Source: Trogon surrucura
Taxonomy: Eukaryota; Chordata; Aves; Trogoniformes; Trogonidae
Reading direction: 5' to 3'
Length of the DNA: 64,000 nt
Assembly (NCBI GenBank): GCA_020746105.1
Contig: CM036620.1
Span: forward strand, 25,380,604-25,444,603
The position numbers and the translations under genes were made by a program. Below the pieces are notes generated by a model. It was not told the DNA's origin, made no database searches, and was given only the letters and a program-made list of their open reading frames with translations. Numbering within the stretch: position 1 is the first letter of the stretch; each line of letters opens with the position of its first letter. Shown piece by piece: positions 13,787 through 26,900 of this stretch.

Positions 13787-13860
13787 TTTTCTCGAAGTGT
13801 AGAGGATGGAGGAGGAATTAAAAAGATTAAAAAGAGGCTATAGAAGATACATTTATGTCA

Positions 13861-13936
13861 ACTTGGCACTGTTAGGTTAATGGCTGGGCTCAATCTTAAA
13901 GGTCTTTTTCAACCTGAACTATCCTAATATTCTGTT
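13861..13936 (+). mobile_element. Very short CR1 tail, different subfamily
   Basis: About 75 bases match the other common CR1 3' end (GGCACTGTTAGGTTAATGGC, then CTTAAAGGTCTTTTTCAACC, then ATTCTGT). It lies 75 bases after another CR1 tail in the same orientation but belongs to the subfamily seen at 4.73 kb, so it is probably a separate insertion. Confidence 0.7.
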
Positions 13937-16900
13937 TTTCTAGCAGCTGAATACCTTATGATCTATAATGATCTACATTTAGAATACCCTTATGAAAGAG
14001 AAAAAATACCATGTTTCTGATTGTACCATTAACTGAATTTAGATCATCTGAAAGTAAACAAAATGCCCATTCACCATCTGCTTATCTTTCACTTACTGGT
14101 TTTAAAATTGCTAAACAGAATTGGTTCCATTTAGCTCAAACCAGGACAGTGGCAGAGGAGCAGTGGGAAGTTGCAAAAGTATCGTTCATGTCAAAGAAAG
14201 CTCAGTCTGATACTAATACTACAAATTCTCTTTTCAATCTCTAGCTTTTTTATCCTTTTAAATGTTGATATTTTTTTTATCCAGCACTCCTATTTAAGGA
14301 AGAGGGTGTGCTGAAGAACAATCACAAAAAATTCTCACTGGATTGTATCGAACACTGAATCTGGAACTTGTCAATTTTCCCATTCTAAAAAAAAAAAAAG
14401 TTTGGTTCTTAGGAGAAGGTGGAACAGAAACTAAATATTGAGCTAAATGAAGAGGATTCAAAGTTTCAATGGTAGGACTTGCCTCAACCTACCCTAACAC
14501 CTCATCACAGCACTGACAGATAATTCCAAAGCTGCTGTTAATTAAAACATTTCCCAAAAAGTAAGGCAAGATGTATTTCTACAGCTGAAATGTTGATGTG
14601 GGCAACTCACTGTGCCAACAGCATACTCTAGACTACAACAATCAACTTCGCAGGCAGAGCGCTACGTTCTCACCACCTACAAAAATCAGATGCTTAGGTA
14701 AGAATCTAAGTAATTCATTTCAAGTTGCAAGTTCAAATGAAAAACGGTCCTGTAACAGAGAATTTGTTGCTTATATTCCTATATTCTGTTTGTTTTGTAG
14801 GTTGCTTTATACAAAGGGTAAATATACCTATACTATGCTCTTTTTCTTCTGTTGACTACTGAATACTTTGCAGAGCAGTAAGATGTGGGTCAGTTTACAC
14901 GATCAAACTAAAGCCTAAGAAATGACAAAACGAACTAAGACTTACAAGCTACACAAGAAATACCTTTTCAGAGAGGAACGTTTGATAGGAGGAGATAAAC
15001 TGGCGCTGTACCTCTTCTGCCCTGTCGCCCTCCCTTGACCAAGCTCTCCTTACATTGCTGTCCAAACTCCATTTGTATAGCATCAGAAATTATTGCAAAC
15101 GGGAACAAACCTTCATGAAGAGCCCACAGGAAGAACTCGGCTTGTGTCCAAGCTCCCTGTGTTGAGTACAAGACACACACAAGTTGATAGAACCTGCTGG
15201 CTTCAGTAACGGACTGTTCGTGCTGATGCGACTGGTACCAAGGACAGCGAAGTTGTGCTCAAAAATACATTTTTAAGTGACAGTGAGGGAACATGGCTCT
15301 TCAGTAACTGTAAAAACTACTTCCAGCAGTGTTCCATTTTAAAGTCCTTCACCTAAACAGTACTCTTCCATACATAAAGACCCTTGAAAGATGAAATTTC
15401 ACAGCTTACAGAGACAGGCTTCATTGTTGGTTTTTGTGAATGTTGAATGTTCAGAACTGGAAAGTTGACCATAGTTTGAATCTAAATTGCAAATTAATCA
15501 CAGTGTTCTACTGTGGTAATGTTCACTCTTTAGATGTAAAACCCACATACCTCTAAATTTATTTGTTGAAAAAAATCTGAGTAATTCCATATATGCAACA
15601 GTTTTCAAAACACATCTATTAAGATATACATTAAGATGCTAATAAGATTATGACTTGGCTAATGTCTAATAGATGTCCATTGCTAATGAAATTAAAAAAC
15701 TTTGGTACATACAGTGCAGAAAATTGATATTCTTGAGACTTGCACAAAGTTTTAGTGCAAAAGATTTTTTTTTCTTGTTATCATGCAAACTTAAAAATCT
15801 CAAGAAAGCACGTTAGCTAGAATCCTAATTAAATACAACACAACATAAAACTGGAGTTCTGACATTTAACGAAATTTCATAGCCCTAGGGACCTAGTCTT
15901 GAACAAGAGTTCGAAAATAAATGAATTTGCAATTCCAAGAACACTTATGCTGATATCAAGGTTAAAAATATGAGGGTGTACAACTGAAAAAATATGAGAA
16001 GGTTAAACAAAACACAAAGGCAGAAGCACAACACAGAACTATTTGAAAAGCTGAGTGATGTTTTTACCCATACAAGTTTCAATTATCATTGTACAAAGAA
16101 TGTGGTAAAAAACACGAACAATAGTATATCAAATACTAGGATGAAAAATAAGTCCAAGACACATAATGTCTGGGTTTTTTTTCCCCATACAAGTTTTGAA
16201 AGTTCCTGGAAGGAAGACAGAAGTATTCTGAATAACTTAATATACTAAAATGGCACTAAAAACAAGATTAAAACTAAGGAAACTGGATTTTCAATACCAA
16301 GGAAGCTTTTAGCATCTCAGAGAGAACTAAGAAAGGATAGGCAAGAATTCTTTACTGTACTCTGAGAGGAATCAAATCAAACTTCAAGGAACGTGGGGGG
16401 GGTTTTCCTCTCAAAAAGGGAAGAAGAATTCTTTCTTGGAAGTATATTTCAGGAATGACTTAAACTTTTCTAAGAGCACACAAGAAGTTTGTTACCTTGA
16501 AGGCATCTTTGAATTGAGTAAAAGCATTTAAAGAGCTGTTCTCATAACATTCCAACTTCATCCTTCTGCTATTTTTTTTCCTTCTACAACATGGAAATAT
16601 TTAAGTGTTGCAATATGTATTTGATTTTGTGAACATCTTTCTTTCTAAGTGCCTTAAGGAACCATTTTGGAGTCTGAAATAATCATACCTTTTCTTCAGA
16701 AGAGTTCAGCTCATGGCTGATGTATCCGCTATGCTTTTATCTTTCCCAATTCTCTCCTGAATTCTTCTATCTCTTCAGTTTCATCTGAGGCTTCGTTGCC
16801 TGCTCTGACACTACTTCCCTGCCTTGAGAAAAATCAAGTCCTTTTCATTACAAAGCTAGTCCGCTTATTTTCATGCCTTCCTTTATCTGTTTTCTCTTGT

Positions 16901-18183
16901 CCATGAAGGAAAGATCTAGTTACTTCTGCCATGTCAAGAGTACACAGTCAGGAATATCAAGGTTTCTGTGATTACAAAAAAAAGGGGAAGATTACATTTG
17001 GATTTACCCGAATATGACTGTGAAGAATCAGTACAGGCACACATTTGTGTTTTCTTCTGCAAATCATGACTGTGTGAAAAGAACATGTGATTTCAGAATG
17101 TAACATATTGTGCCAGTTTCCAGAATTGTTCACTGTTAGCGTCTTCCTGAAGAACTCACAGAAAGGCTACCTTACGTCCTGGAAGCATCGGTCTCTTCAC
17201 CCTCTGCAGCATATGGGCAGCCTCCGCCAAATTACATAAAACGATTTTCAGAAGTGTCAGTGGTCAAAGTTGATGGGGTAAGGAAAGATGCTGATGTATT
17301 TTTAAACCATTTTAATGCTTCTCTCAGCTCTTTATCATCCTGGAAATCATCTGAAGCATTTCCATTCAAAAACTGGTATTTCAGAGAGAAGTATATTTAG
17401 TTCACTCCCCCTCCTGATGCTTACTAAAAGCTTTCAAATCTTGTCTCTAAATATGTGTGAAGAGATCCACTATCCATAAACAATGGAGAGAAGAGCCTAA
17501 GGGGAAAAATTAAAATAATGTATGGCTTGTAGAAGAGAAGACTATCTGTGACACAAGCCATCCATTTTTTTATCTTTCCAAGTCTGATGTAAATAACAAT
17601 AACTAGAAAACAAAAGGGAAGTCATAGCATATAAAAATTTCCCATCTGATCTGAACTCCTTCTCTGAAAATAGTTAGTATTGATTTTGTAAGAAATCCAG
17701 CAGAAAATATCTGTTATGCTTTTGGGATAGAGATCAATACAGGCATCACAAATGACTTCAATAATCAGAAGTGAGAGATTTTTCTTGGAATATTATTTAT
17801 CCTCTTTAATGTAACACTTTCACATAATACATTTATCACACTATTAAACTCAAAGACCAGAGAGATGGATAAGAGCACTTTATTCTAGCAAAACTTTTCT
17901 CACTTTATATTCCATCAGCCCACTACGATTACATTGTTAGTCCGTTGCAGTCAGTGACAGCTTAAAGAGCACAGCAGTATTCTGACTAGTAAACACACAA
18001 AAAGCGAATTATTTCGGTGCTAATGGAGCTTTTCCAAATGAGACACAGAAATAAGTACTTTCCATCTGCAACTGGGTGGGCAAACACTAAAGATATCGAG
18101 TGGGTATTATTTATATATTTTATGCCTTTCCCCAAAGTAACTGACATGACTTGAAGTTTTAAAACACACTTAGGGCCCTTTGC
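13937..18183. other. Unique AT-rich sequence, no gene recognised
   Basis: No repeat family was recognised. A stretch at about 15,480-15,740 is free of repeats and AT-rich, with TAAT cores, the composition often seen in conserved non-coding elements. Open frames are short and unrecognised. A-rich runs occur at 14,386-14,399 and 16,977-16,985. Confidence 0.4.
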
Positions 18184-18475
18184 TTATTGCAACAGGAGAA
18201 TTTTGCACGCCGCGCAACAAAGCGTCACGCAGAGCTCTGATCTGGGGGAACCTGCAGAGCTCAGCACGACACACTCCGATGTACTCAGGTTTGAAAACGT
18301 GACAGAGGTAGCCCCCACTACTCTCCCGCTAGTCCTCGGGTACTTTTGGAGGCTTTCTGTACCGCGCAACCCCGCGCTGGTAGATGAGCTTACCTTATGT
18401 GAAAACTTCTGCTTAGTCAATGAATTAATGTCTGCATTTAGGAAAGGAGGATTAACGTGCTCGCTATTACACATG
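18184..18475. promoter_or_regulatory. CpG-enriched patch, possible alternative promoter or regulatory exon
   Basis: By eye this 290-base patch holds roughly 16 CpG dinucleotides, against almost none in the flanking kilobases. It is open in frames on both strands (96 codons each), which may simply reflect GC content. On the minus strand a good acceptor and a good donor flank 38 bases at 18,394-18,431. The CpG-rich part lies just downstream of that donor in the minus direction, as it would around a first exon and the start of intron 1. It could equally be an enhancer or a degraded CpG island. No protein was recognised. Confidence 0.35.
18394..18431 (-). other. Candidate 38-bp exon (minus strand)
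   Basis: On the minus strand a pyrimidine-rich tract ending in AAATGCAG is followed by 38 bases, then ATAAG/GTAAGC, a near-consensus donor. One of the three frames is open. The strand agrees with the strand asymmetry of the surrounding region. Chance splice-site pairs are common in long introns, so this remains a candidate only. Confidence 0.2.
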
Positions 18476-20726
18476 AGAAACCAGACTTACTAATGTCTGA
18501 ATATTCAAGCAAATCTGTGTCTCCCTTGTAAATCTGTGCTGAGCTGAACTGCTTTAAATCATGGTGAAAGCCAGATATGCTGTAGCCAGTATCTTAAAAA
18601 TAAGAACTTAAATCCTTTCTAACAATGAAAAAGTAAAATAAGTAAGTACATCCATCCGTCCATCCATCCATCCATCCATAAATAAATAAATAGTCTGCTG
18701 TTTTGGAACTTTTCTACTTAGGATCAACAGTAAATTCACCACCAATAGAAATTTAAGTAGAAAACAAACCCAAGTCTCATTTTCATTGAATAGTTTCTTT
18801 TTTCACAGAACTTTTGTCAGTGTGGAAAGATGCATCCAGAGAACCCAAAACAAGTCTTTCTGTAACTCACCCCTCCACACTGAGTCCTCACCACTGTGCA
18901 GAGGATTTAGACTTTCACTAGTCACCAGATGAGGGACACAGTAAATGACAGACTGCTCTTTCAATGTATTGAAAATCTAAAATAAACACTTATCTTTAAG
19001 AAATTAAAAACAGTTGTGAGTTAGGTTTTAGAAAGCTGCTGTTTGAAGCATTTAATATTTACTTAAAAGATCAATACCACAAGTTACTTGGGCCTAATAA
19101 AACTGAGAAGACTTCAGACATAAGCCTCTTAAGAAATCAAATTAAATTCTTCAAAATAACAGGCACAATACTTAAGTTTTTAAGAAGAGAGAGAATCACA
19201 GCAGTGCAAGTACTATGGCTGGTTCTTTCTATCTGCTTATATCCAAAAACCTCTAGTACCGGTGTCAGGAATTCTCTGTATTCTTAACCAGTAACGGCAT
19301 TACACAAATACCTTCAAAGAGCAAAACTTGCATGAGCTAGTCTTACTACTAAATTTCAGCACTTTAATTAATATATACCACTTCCAAAAATTAAGGGACA
19401 TATTAATTCTGGGCCTTTTAGGTCAGAAAACGTTGGTTTGCAAGAGGTGCCATAACTTAGTTTACCTATGCATACCAAAAATTTATCACCAGAGAAAATG
19501 GATTCATGTTCAGTCAGACTCTTTATCTGTTTCTGAAATTCAGACATCCAACATACTATTCGGACATTTTTATAGGTACATGTATTCTTTTTTTTTTAAA
19601 AAAAAAGTAGGTTCACAAACAGCCTGGTATTCACTTCTTTAATTCTGAAAAGTCCAGGGAGAGTCATTATTTAACAAATCTCGAAGAGCTTATTCTTCCA
19701 CTTGTATAACTAGTTCAAGTGCTAGTGAAAGAAAGCTAGACACAAAACCAGTGTTTGTGTAAAGTGAGTAAAACAAAGCACGTAGATACTGTGGAGTGTT
19801 GCACCCTTTAATGTTCGTAACTGAGGGGTCAGAACTTTGACTATAGGCCTGGACTGCCAGACCAAAGTCTAACAAAGATTGTAGTATACAGTCTCAAAAC
19901 AGTATCCTGAAGACCCAAGCATATATATTAATAAAAATTAAATAACCAATCAGTAATGAAAACTGTACTATAAAATTTCTGCATTTCCCTGTATAATTTT
20001 CAAACCAGCTTGCTGTGTCTGGACATTTGACATAGTGCTGCACAAAGAAAGAATGATTGCAAGAACTTGAAGGCAAAGTGCTGCAAGGAGAGTTTTAGGC
20101 ACTGCAGTTTTTTGGACAGATCAGACAACACACCACTTATTTCAAGTGACTATTTCTCACTGCTGAGCAGCACCCTTGGAGAAGAATATTACCTGCAACT
20201 TTATCACATGTGAAGAGGAATGGATTGTAAAAAGATTATTTTATACAAAATTAATTATATGTCTACGAGCTTGGGAAAAAACAGACAGTTATTCTAAAAG
20301 CTTACCTTCACAATAGAAAAAGTCGTGTGAAGACAGGAATGTAGCTGATCAGTTCAGCCACGATCAAATTTTAAATTGGATTTCCATCGACCTTTCAAAT
20401 CTGGGGAATTCTGAATTATGTACTTAACCCACTAACCCAGAAAGAAACATTTCCAGTTGCCCAAATTGGGCCCGAATTTCATTTGTACACATCAATTTCT
20501 CTAGTATGAGTATACAAAATTACAGCCTTGAACGAGCAAATGCAAACGGAAGATCTTTTTACTTTTTTTTTCACAATGTGATTAGATAAAATTTTATTAT
20601 GTCACAGGAACACAGAAACTCAGGCTACTAAATAAAACAAAAGTTAAAGAAACAGAGGAGGTTTAAACTCTCCTAATTAAAAACAGTTGCATGGTATACT
20701 CAGGTAGCTGGGTGTATTTTTGTAAC
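18476..20726. other. Unique AT-rich sequence with a short tetranucleotide repeat
   Basis: There is no gene or mobile element. It contains the CATC/AATA tract at 18,649-18,692 and an AT-rich inverted-looking run near 19,588-19,607. The longest plus frame (19,328-19,642) has no recognisable domain. Confidence 0.4.
18649..18692. repeat. CATC microsatellite followed by AATA repeat
   Basis: Seven to eight CATC units, one changed to CGTC, run directly into three to four AAAT units. Confidence 0.85.
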
Positions 20727-20822
20727 AGAAAACAAAACAAAACCAACCAACCAAACAAACAAAAAAAAAGCACACCAATCAAAAAAACCCCAACCAACCA
20801 ACCAAAAACCCCCAAGCCAAAC
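20727..20822. repeat. A-rich tract with CCAA/CCCC interruptions
   Basis: The plus strand consists of A runs broken by CC, CCC and CCAA units for about 95 bases, immediately before the longest CR1 copy. Similar but shorter tracts recur on the plus strand up to about 45 kb, and the complementary GGTT form appears beyond 59 kb. Confidence 0.75.
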
Positions 20823-20839
20823 AGACACAATGGAAGAAC

Positions 20840-23800
20840 ATCGCCTGGCTGGATTCGCATGGATCTTTATAGATTGGCTTGGGAGAGGAGACCAGCTCCA
20901 GATGAGGTAAGACTGCACTGGGGAAGGGATTTGCAGCCAGAGGTGCTGGCAAGGGGCTCTTTCGGGAGCTTTTTGAAGTTGGGAAAAGCGACTTGGCCGT
21001 GCCAGGGACCAGCAGCTTGTGGGCAGGCTGCTAAGGTGGCATCAGCATAAAAGAATCCCCTTGGGAGTGCAGTGACCTGGTCTCTGCCCGCGGAGCAAAC
21101 AAGCAGCGAGTGGGTGTCCCTTGGGAGCACCCCAACCAGAGCAGGCTCCGCGGGCAGACAAACAGATCGGGCAAACAAGGCACGGCACAACATCCAGGGT
21201 GCAGCATTTTGCACAGCAGTTCGCACAGGAGGACGCCGACAGCTCTGCCAACTCAGCTGGGAAGCGATGGTGACCACTTAGAAGACCATGGCATCCTTAA
21301 GCTCTGCACACACCGGCTCTGATGGAGCCTCCCAGACGGAGCTCTTGTGGGGACACGCTGCCATCCCATCCAGGTGTTGGGCTGCGACATGCCCCTGCAA
21401 AACAGGTATGATGTTCTGCAAGGGGAACCAAATAATGGCAAAGATGACAGCTCGCCTAGCTTGGAGGTGTCACCAGGCTAAGAAGGACTATGCCTCGCAT
21501 CAAAATATCTCCAGTAAAGAAAGAAAGATGGGCCCTTGTTGCAGGGGACTTGATTCTGAAGGGAGTGGAAGGTCCTATATGCAGACCAGACCTGCTCCTT
21601 AGGGATGTCTGCTGATTCCCTAGGCTCAGGGTTAAGAATGTACAGAGAAAACTCCTTACTCTAGTTTAGCCTTCAGACCAGTATCCATTAATGATTTTTC
21701 AGGCAGGCAGTGATGAAATGGCAACAAGAAGTCTGAGGGTACTGAAGAGAGACTTCAGGGACTTAGGATGATTGGTCAAGGACGATCAGGAGCACAAGTC
21801 ATGTCATCCTCTATCCCTCCAGTTGTGGGGAATGAGGAGGTGAAGGGGAAGAGCCAGCAGATCAATGCCTGGCTGCAGCCCTGGTGTTACCGGCAGGACT
21901 CTGGGCACTTTGATCATGGCTTCATTTAAAAGACACTAGGCCTGATGGTAACAGATGCGAAAAGATTATCTCATAGGGCAAAAAGGGTTCTAAGACAAGA
22001 GTTAACAGGGCTCATTGAGAAAGCTATAAACTAGATTTGAAGTGGGATGGGGATGTAATTGGGCCTGCTAGAGGGGCGCCTGGGTGTAACAGCTCAGCAC
22101 TTGTAGGGCAGCATGTTGGTCTCTTTAAGGACCAGAAGGCCTACCACCCCTCAAGGACAAAAACTTCATGCTCAGCTCCCTCCCTGAAATGCTTATACAG
22201 GAATGCACACAGCATGGGGAATAAACAGGAAGAACTGGAGAACTGGTCACAGGGCCATAATCTCATTGCAATTATTGAGACATGGTGGGACTGGCACGCT
22301 GTCATGGATGGCCACGTCCTCTTTAGGAAAGACAGGTCATCAAGGCAAGGTGGTGGACTTGCTCTTTACATGAGAGAGCAACTGGAATGTATTAAGCCCT
22401 CCCTGGGGGCACATGAAGAGTGAGTTGAAAGCTTGTAGGCCAATATGGGAGATGCAGAAGTGCTGAGGAAGCTGGCAGAAAGAATTTCTAGGCCATTCTC
22501 CACAATCTTCAAAAAGTCCTGGAGAACAGGAGAGGTGCCTGAGGACTGGAGGAAAGTCAATGTCATTCCAATCTCCAAAAAGGTCAAGAAGGAGGACCTG
22601 GGTAACTATAGGCTGGTCAGCCTCACCTCCATGCCTTGAAAGGTGATGGAACAACTTATCCTTGGTGCCATCTCGAAGCATGTTGAGGAAAAGAGGGCTA
22701 TCACAAGTAGTTAACATGGATTCACAAAGGGGAAGTCATGCTTGACCAATCTGATTGCCTTTTATGGTGGCGTAACTAGATGGATAGATGGGGGAAGGCA
22801 GTGGATGTTGTCTACCTTGACTTCAGCAAGGCTTTTGACACTGTCTCCCCATGGTGTCCTCACAGCCAAATCTAAGAAGTGTGGATTAGGTGATTGAGCA
22901 GTGAGATGCATTGGGAACTGGCTGAAGGACCGAGCTCAGAGAGTCATGATCAGTGGGACAGTCTAGTTTGAGGCCTGTGGCTAGTGGTGCCCCCCAGTGG
23001 TTGGTAATGGGTCCAGCCCTAGTCAATATATTCATCAGTGACCTGGACAAAGGGACAGAGTGCACCCTCAGCAAGTTTGCTGATGATATAAAACGGGGAG
23101 GGGTGGGTGACACACCAGAAGGCTGTGCTACCATCCAGCATGACCTGGACAGGATGAAGAGCTGGGCAGGGAAAAACCTAAAGAAATTCAACAAGGGCAA
23201 GCATAAAGTACTGCATCCGGAGAAGAACAAGCCCATCTGTCAGTACAGGTTGAGCGCACTGAACTGCTGGAGACCACGTGTAGGGAAAAAGACCTGGGAG
23301 TCTTGGTAGACAACAATCTGACCATGAGCCAGCAATGTGCACTCGTGGCCAAGAAGGCCAATGGCATGAAGAAGAGTGTGGCCAGCAGGTCAAGGAAGGT
23401 TATCCTCCCCCTCTCCTCCACCCTGGTGAGGCCTCATCTGGTGTACTGTGTCCAGATCTGGGCTCCCCAGTTCAAGAAGGACAAGGAATTACTAGAGAGA
23501 GTCCAGCACAGCACCATTAAGATGATGAGGGGACTGGAGCATCTATCACATGATGAAAGGTTGAGAGATCTGGATCTGTTTAGCCTGGAGGAGGCTGAGG
23601 AAGGACCTCATCAATGCTTATAAATATCAAACATGTGGGTGTCAGGAGGATGTGCCCAGAGTCTTCCCAGTGGTGTCCAGTGACGGGCCAAAAGGCAATG
23701 GTCACAAACTGGAAAACAGGAAGTTCAACCTAAACATAAGGAAACACTTCTTTACTGTGAGGGTGACAGAGCACTGGAACAGGCTGCCCAGGGAGGTTGT

Positions 23801-23941
23801 GGAGTCTCTGTTTCTGGAGACTTTCAAAATTCACCTGGACATGCTCCTGTTTGATCTACTCTAGGTGGGCCTGCTCTGGCAGGGGGGTTGGACTAAATGA
23901 TCTCCAGAGGTCTCTTCCAACCCCTACCTGCGATTCTGTGA
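20840..23941 (+). mobile_element. CR1 LINE, longest copy in the window, with internal deletion
   Basis: This plus-strand element is about 3.1 kb, against about 4.5 kb for a full CR1. A GC-rich 5' block (about 20,840-21,520) precedes a decayed ORF1 SGNH-type esterase at about 21,528-21,930, recognisable by VAGDLILKGVEGPICRPD and later KRDFRDLG. ORF2 begins at about 22,187 with the endonuclease start NAHSMGNKQEELE, then IIETWW and a GGGLALYMRE block. At about 22,423-22,445 the sequence skips the rest of the endonuclease and resumes in the reverse transcriptase (RTGEVPEDWRKVNVIPI). The catalytic FADD lies at 23,076-23,087, the end of ORF2 is PREVVESLFLETFK near 23,790-23,835, and the 3' end is CGATTCTGTGA. 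Many stops and shifts make it inactive. The 5' boundary is approximate. Confidence 0.9.
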
Positions 23942-26900
23942 GGGGCAGAGACAGATGATTCAAGCAGAATGGGATTAACACTGGTGCAATCCTTTGTTAA
24001 AATAGTGAGACAGACATATGTCACTTCAGCAAAGCAAAAGTTCTTAACTTGAATTCCTCTTTTATGTCAGCACCATGATATGGAATAAAGTTGTTTTATT
24101 ACATACTTCTATCATGACTATCCCTTTAGTATTTAGTATTTTTAATTATAAGTTTCTGAATAGAAGTATTTGCCTTGAACTTACAGCTGCCTGAACGTCC
24201 AAGGTAAATCTATCATGAATTCGTTTATTATTATTATCACTACTTACTAGGAGATTTATTTAAATCTTACCTATCTGCTCTTAAAAATAAAAACAAAAGA
24301 AAGCTGCACTTGTCTTCCTTTAATTTTCCTTGTAGCTAAAAAGAAATGCTGCTCACTTTGAAGCTTCTAGACGCCTCAAATAATATAAGATTGATTCCCT
24401 TAAATCTGAACTAATTACAATTTAATTCTCTATTCAACTGAGTCAAGCATCTTGCACGAACCATTAAAACCAAACCATAAGAAAAATTATGTGTGATTCA
24501 GCTCTTAATTTTGAAGGTCAAAACTCTGAGGCAGACCTGAATAATACCGTTGTTTCTGAGGTGCATATGAGAAAACATGTTATAGACTGGCAGAAAAAAC
24601 TTGTTAAGATTTGCCAAGTTAACCACATAAGTAACTTTCTGTGCAGGGTCTGAGTTCTGTGGAGGTCTCCGTTTCTGCTACATAACAGGGTCTACGGGGC
24701 CATGACTGTCCCTACACCAACAGGGGGAACAGTGAGGGATGGATGGATGGATGGATGGATGGATGGATGGATGGATGGATGGATGGATGGATGGATGGGA
24801 GGTAAGCAGGTAGGAAGGAATAAAGCACAACTTCTCTTTCCACAGACAGACATTGGAAACACAGAGCAAGTTAAGTGCTTGGGAGCACTGTTTGTCCCTG
24901 CTGCACCAAAGCAAGGCAGAGCTGGTAGCTCTTCCTCACAGAATTCAGAGCACCACCATTACTCAAAGGGAAGAAAATAACTTGGTCTGTCTACCAGATG
25001 CCCAAAGATGCACCATGTTGCTCAGCATACCTATCCCTCATCCTCCAAAAACTAAGACCTCTCTTAGGAAACATTTGGCAGCTGAAAAAAATGGGACAAT
25101 ACACACTTCCATTTCTTTTAAAAAAGAGACACAAACAATGAAAATGTTTTGCATTTGGGGAATCTTAAACGCCTAAATACTTCGAGGCCCTTTTGCTAGT
25201 CAGGTCAGACTTCAGCCCACCGACCACAAAGGCTACAAACTGACAGTCAAGCCACCCATTCCTCTTCCCTCAATTGCTCACTAATTAATTGTGACAACAA
25301 TTTCTGAAACCCCTATAAAAAGTGTTGGGGAAGAGAGGTGCACAGAGTTGTAGATCTTGCCTATCTTCTCTCTCCTCAGGCACAAAAGAAACCCACAACC
25401 ACTCACTGAATTTTGGTAGTAGCATTTCTCATTTTGTTATGCAAGGTTCCTGCTCCGATTTATTAAAAGACAAATTTATTTCTACCTAGTCCTTTGTGTA
25501 GACCAAGTGATGCAGAAACTAATTTCCCTTCTTCTTTTAGAGTCTACCAAGATCTACAGAACCCAGATAACATTCAAATTCTGTGAACACAAAAACACAA
25601 ATCTCAGACTTTATTACACTCTCCTAGCTGTAACAGTCCTAAAGACAAATAATGTATGAAGAAAATACAAGAAGCTAATTCTAAGCCTCACAAAATTACT
25701 GCTCTTGTTCTCTCTCACTGTCTCCAGCTCTTGTTCTTTTGTAAAGCCCCCACCCTTAATAAACACAGCAGTAGAAAAGAAGACTTGCAGGGATAAAAAT
25801 GCACTGCTGCTGAAACTATTATCAAAACACCACAAGGAACACTGAGCTGATTGTGGCATCTGAGTGGAATGTGCCTTTGTTTACACACAGGCTAAATTGT
25901 TACAAAAAGCATAACAAATCAGCAAAACTAAGATGGAGACGTCTTAGTTCTTCGTAGGCTGGAAGGTTTTTGTCTAAAATGAAAGAAAAGAAAAAAAAAC
26001 ACTAGCAGAAAATACTTTTGATTAAAAAAGCTAGTAACTCAGATCTGTACAAATAAAACACAAAATTTATTCATATTAAGTGAGTTTTGTGGCATCAGGT
26101 CATGCTTCATTACGCAACACACTCTGTAAATTATCAGAGTAGAGTTGAAGACAGCATGGAAATACAAAAAACAAACTTTGGTAATACACAGATTTCACAG
26201 TGGGGTAGGGTACTGCCTCAGTGTGAACAACATTTCTCAATAACGGAATGACAACTCCACAATGTTAGAGAAACAAATCTGAATTAACTGGAGCGAATGC
26301 AGATCCTCCCTGTTATTTTGTTAGCCATAGGGAAGAAAAAAAAAAATTCCGCAAGTTCTGATGCTACTTCTCATTTTTACTCCCTCACCTTCCCTCTCCA
26401 CTCTTCCTTCATTCTTCCTGCACTGAAAAACCTAAGAAAGATGCTGGCAAGAGACTTTAACATCACAGGAGGTGGAAAAACCTAAGCCTTGGAACAGGGG
26501 TGTACACAGAAACAAGACCAAGCCATTAATTCTTAAGTTGGGGAAGGGAAAGGGAAAACTTTTTGGTATATAAAGAAGCAAATGAACAAAAAGTATTTCC
26601 ATCTCTTACTCTACCAAAGAGAAAGTCTCCATTGATCAGTTTAATCTTAGCTCTTCTGGATGTATTTCAAAGTGTAGAACGGTTACATTGCATAACACGT
26701 TCTCCTTCAGTTTCCTCCTCCCCTGCCCTTGAAAAGACACAGTGTCCAAACAGTCAGCAAAACTAACCCACTACCAGTGCATAAAGATAGTATGTGCCTT
26801 CAGTGCCAGGTTTCCAGTATCCAGAGTGAATTCAAGAACAAGGAACCCTGGCAAAGCAGATGGTTGGTGTTACGCAACCATGTGCGATCCAACCCCACGC

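Noticed and set aside
20306-20400. 95-bp segment with acceptor-like CCCCAG and a GAAG/GTAAGC donor on the minus strand
   Set aside because: All three frames contain stops and there is no CpG retention. It could only be an untranslated exon, and nothing else supports it.
22445-22639. Open reverse-transcriptase segment as a living CR1 gene
   Set aside because: It is open only locally. The element lacks most of its endonuclease and is interrupted elsewhere.
24678-24980. Frames through the GGAT array
   Set aside because: They encode only the repeated W-M-D-G or S-I-H-P pattern of the microsatellite.
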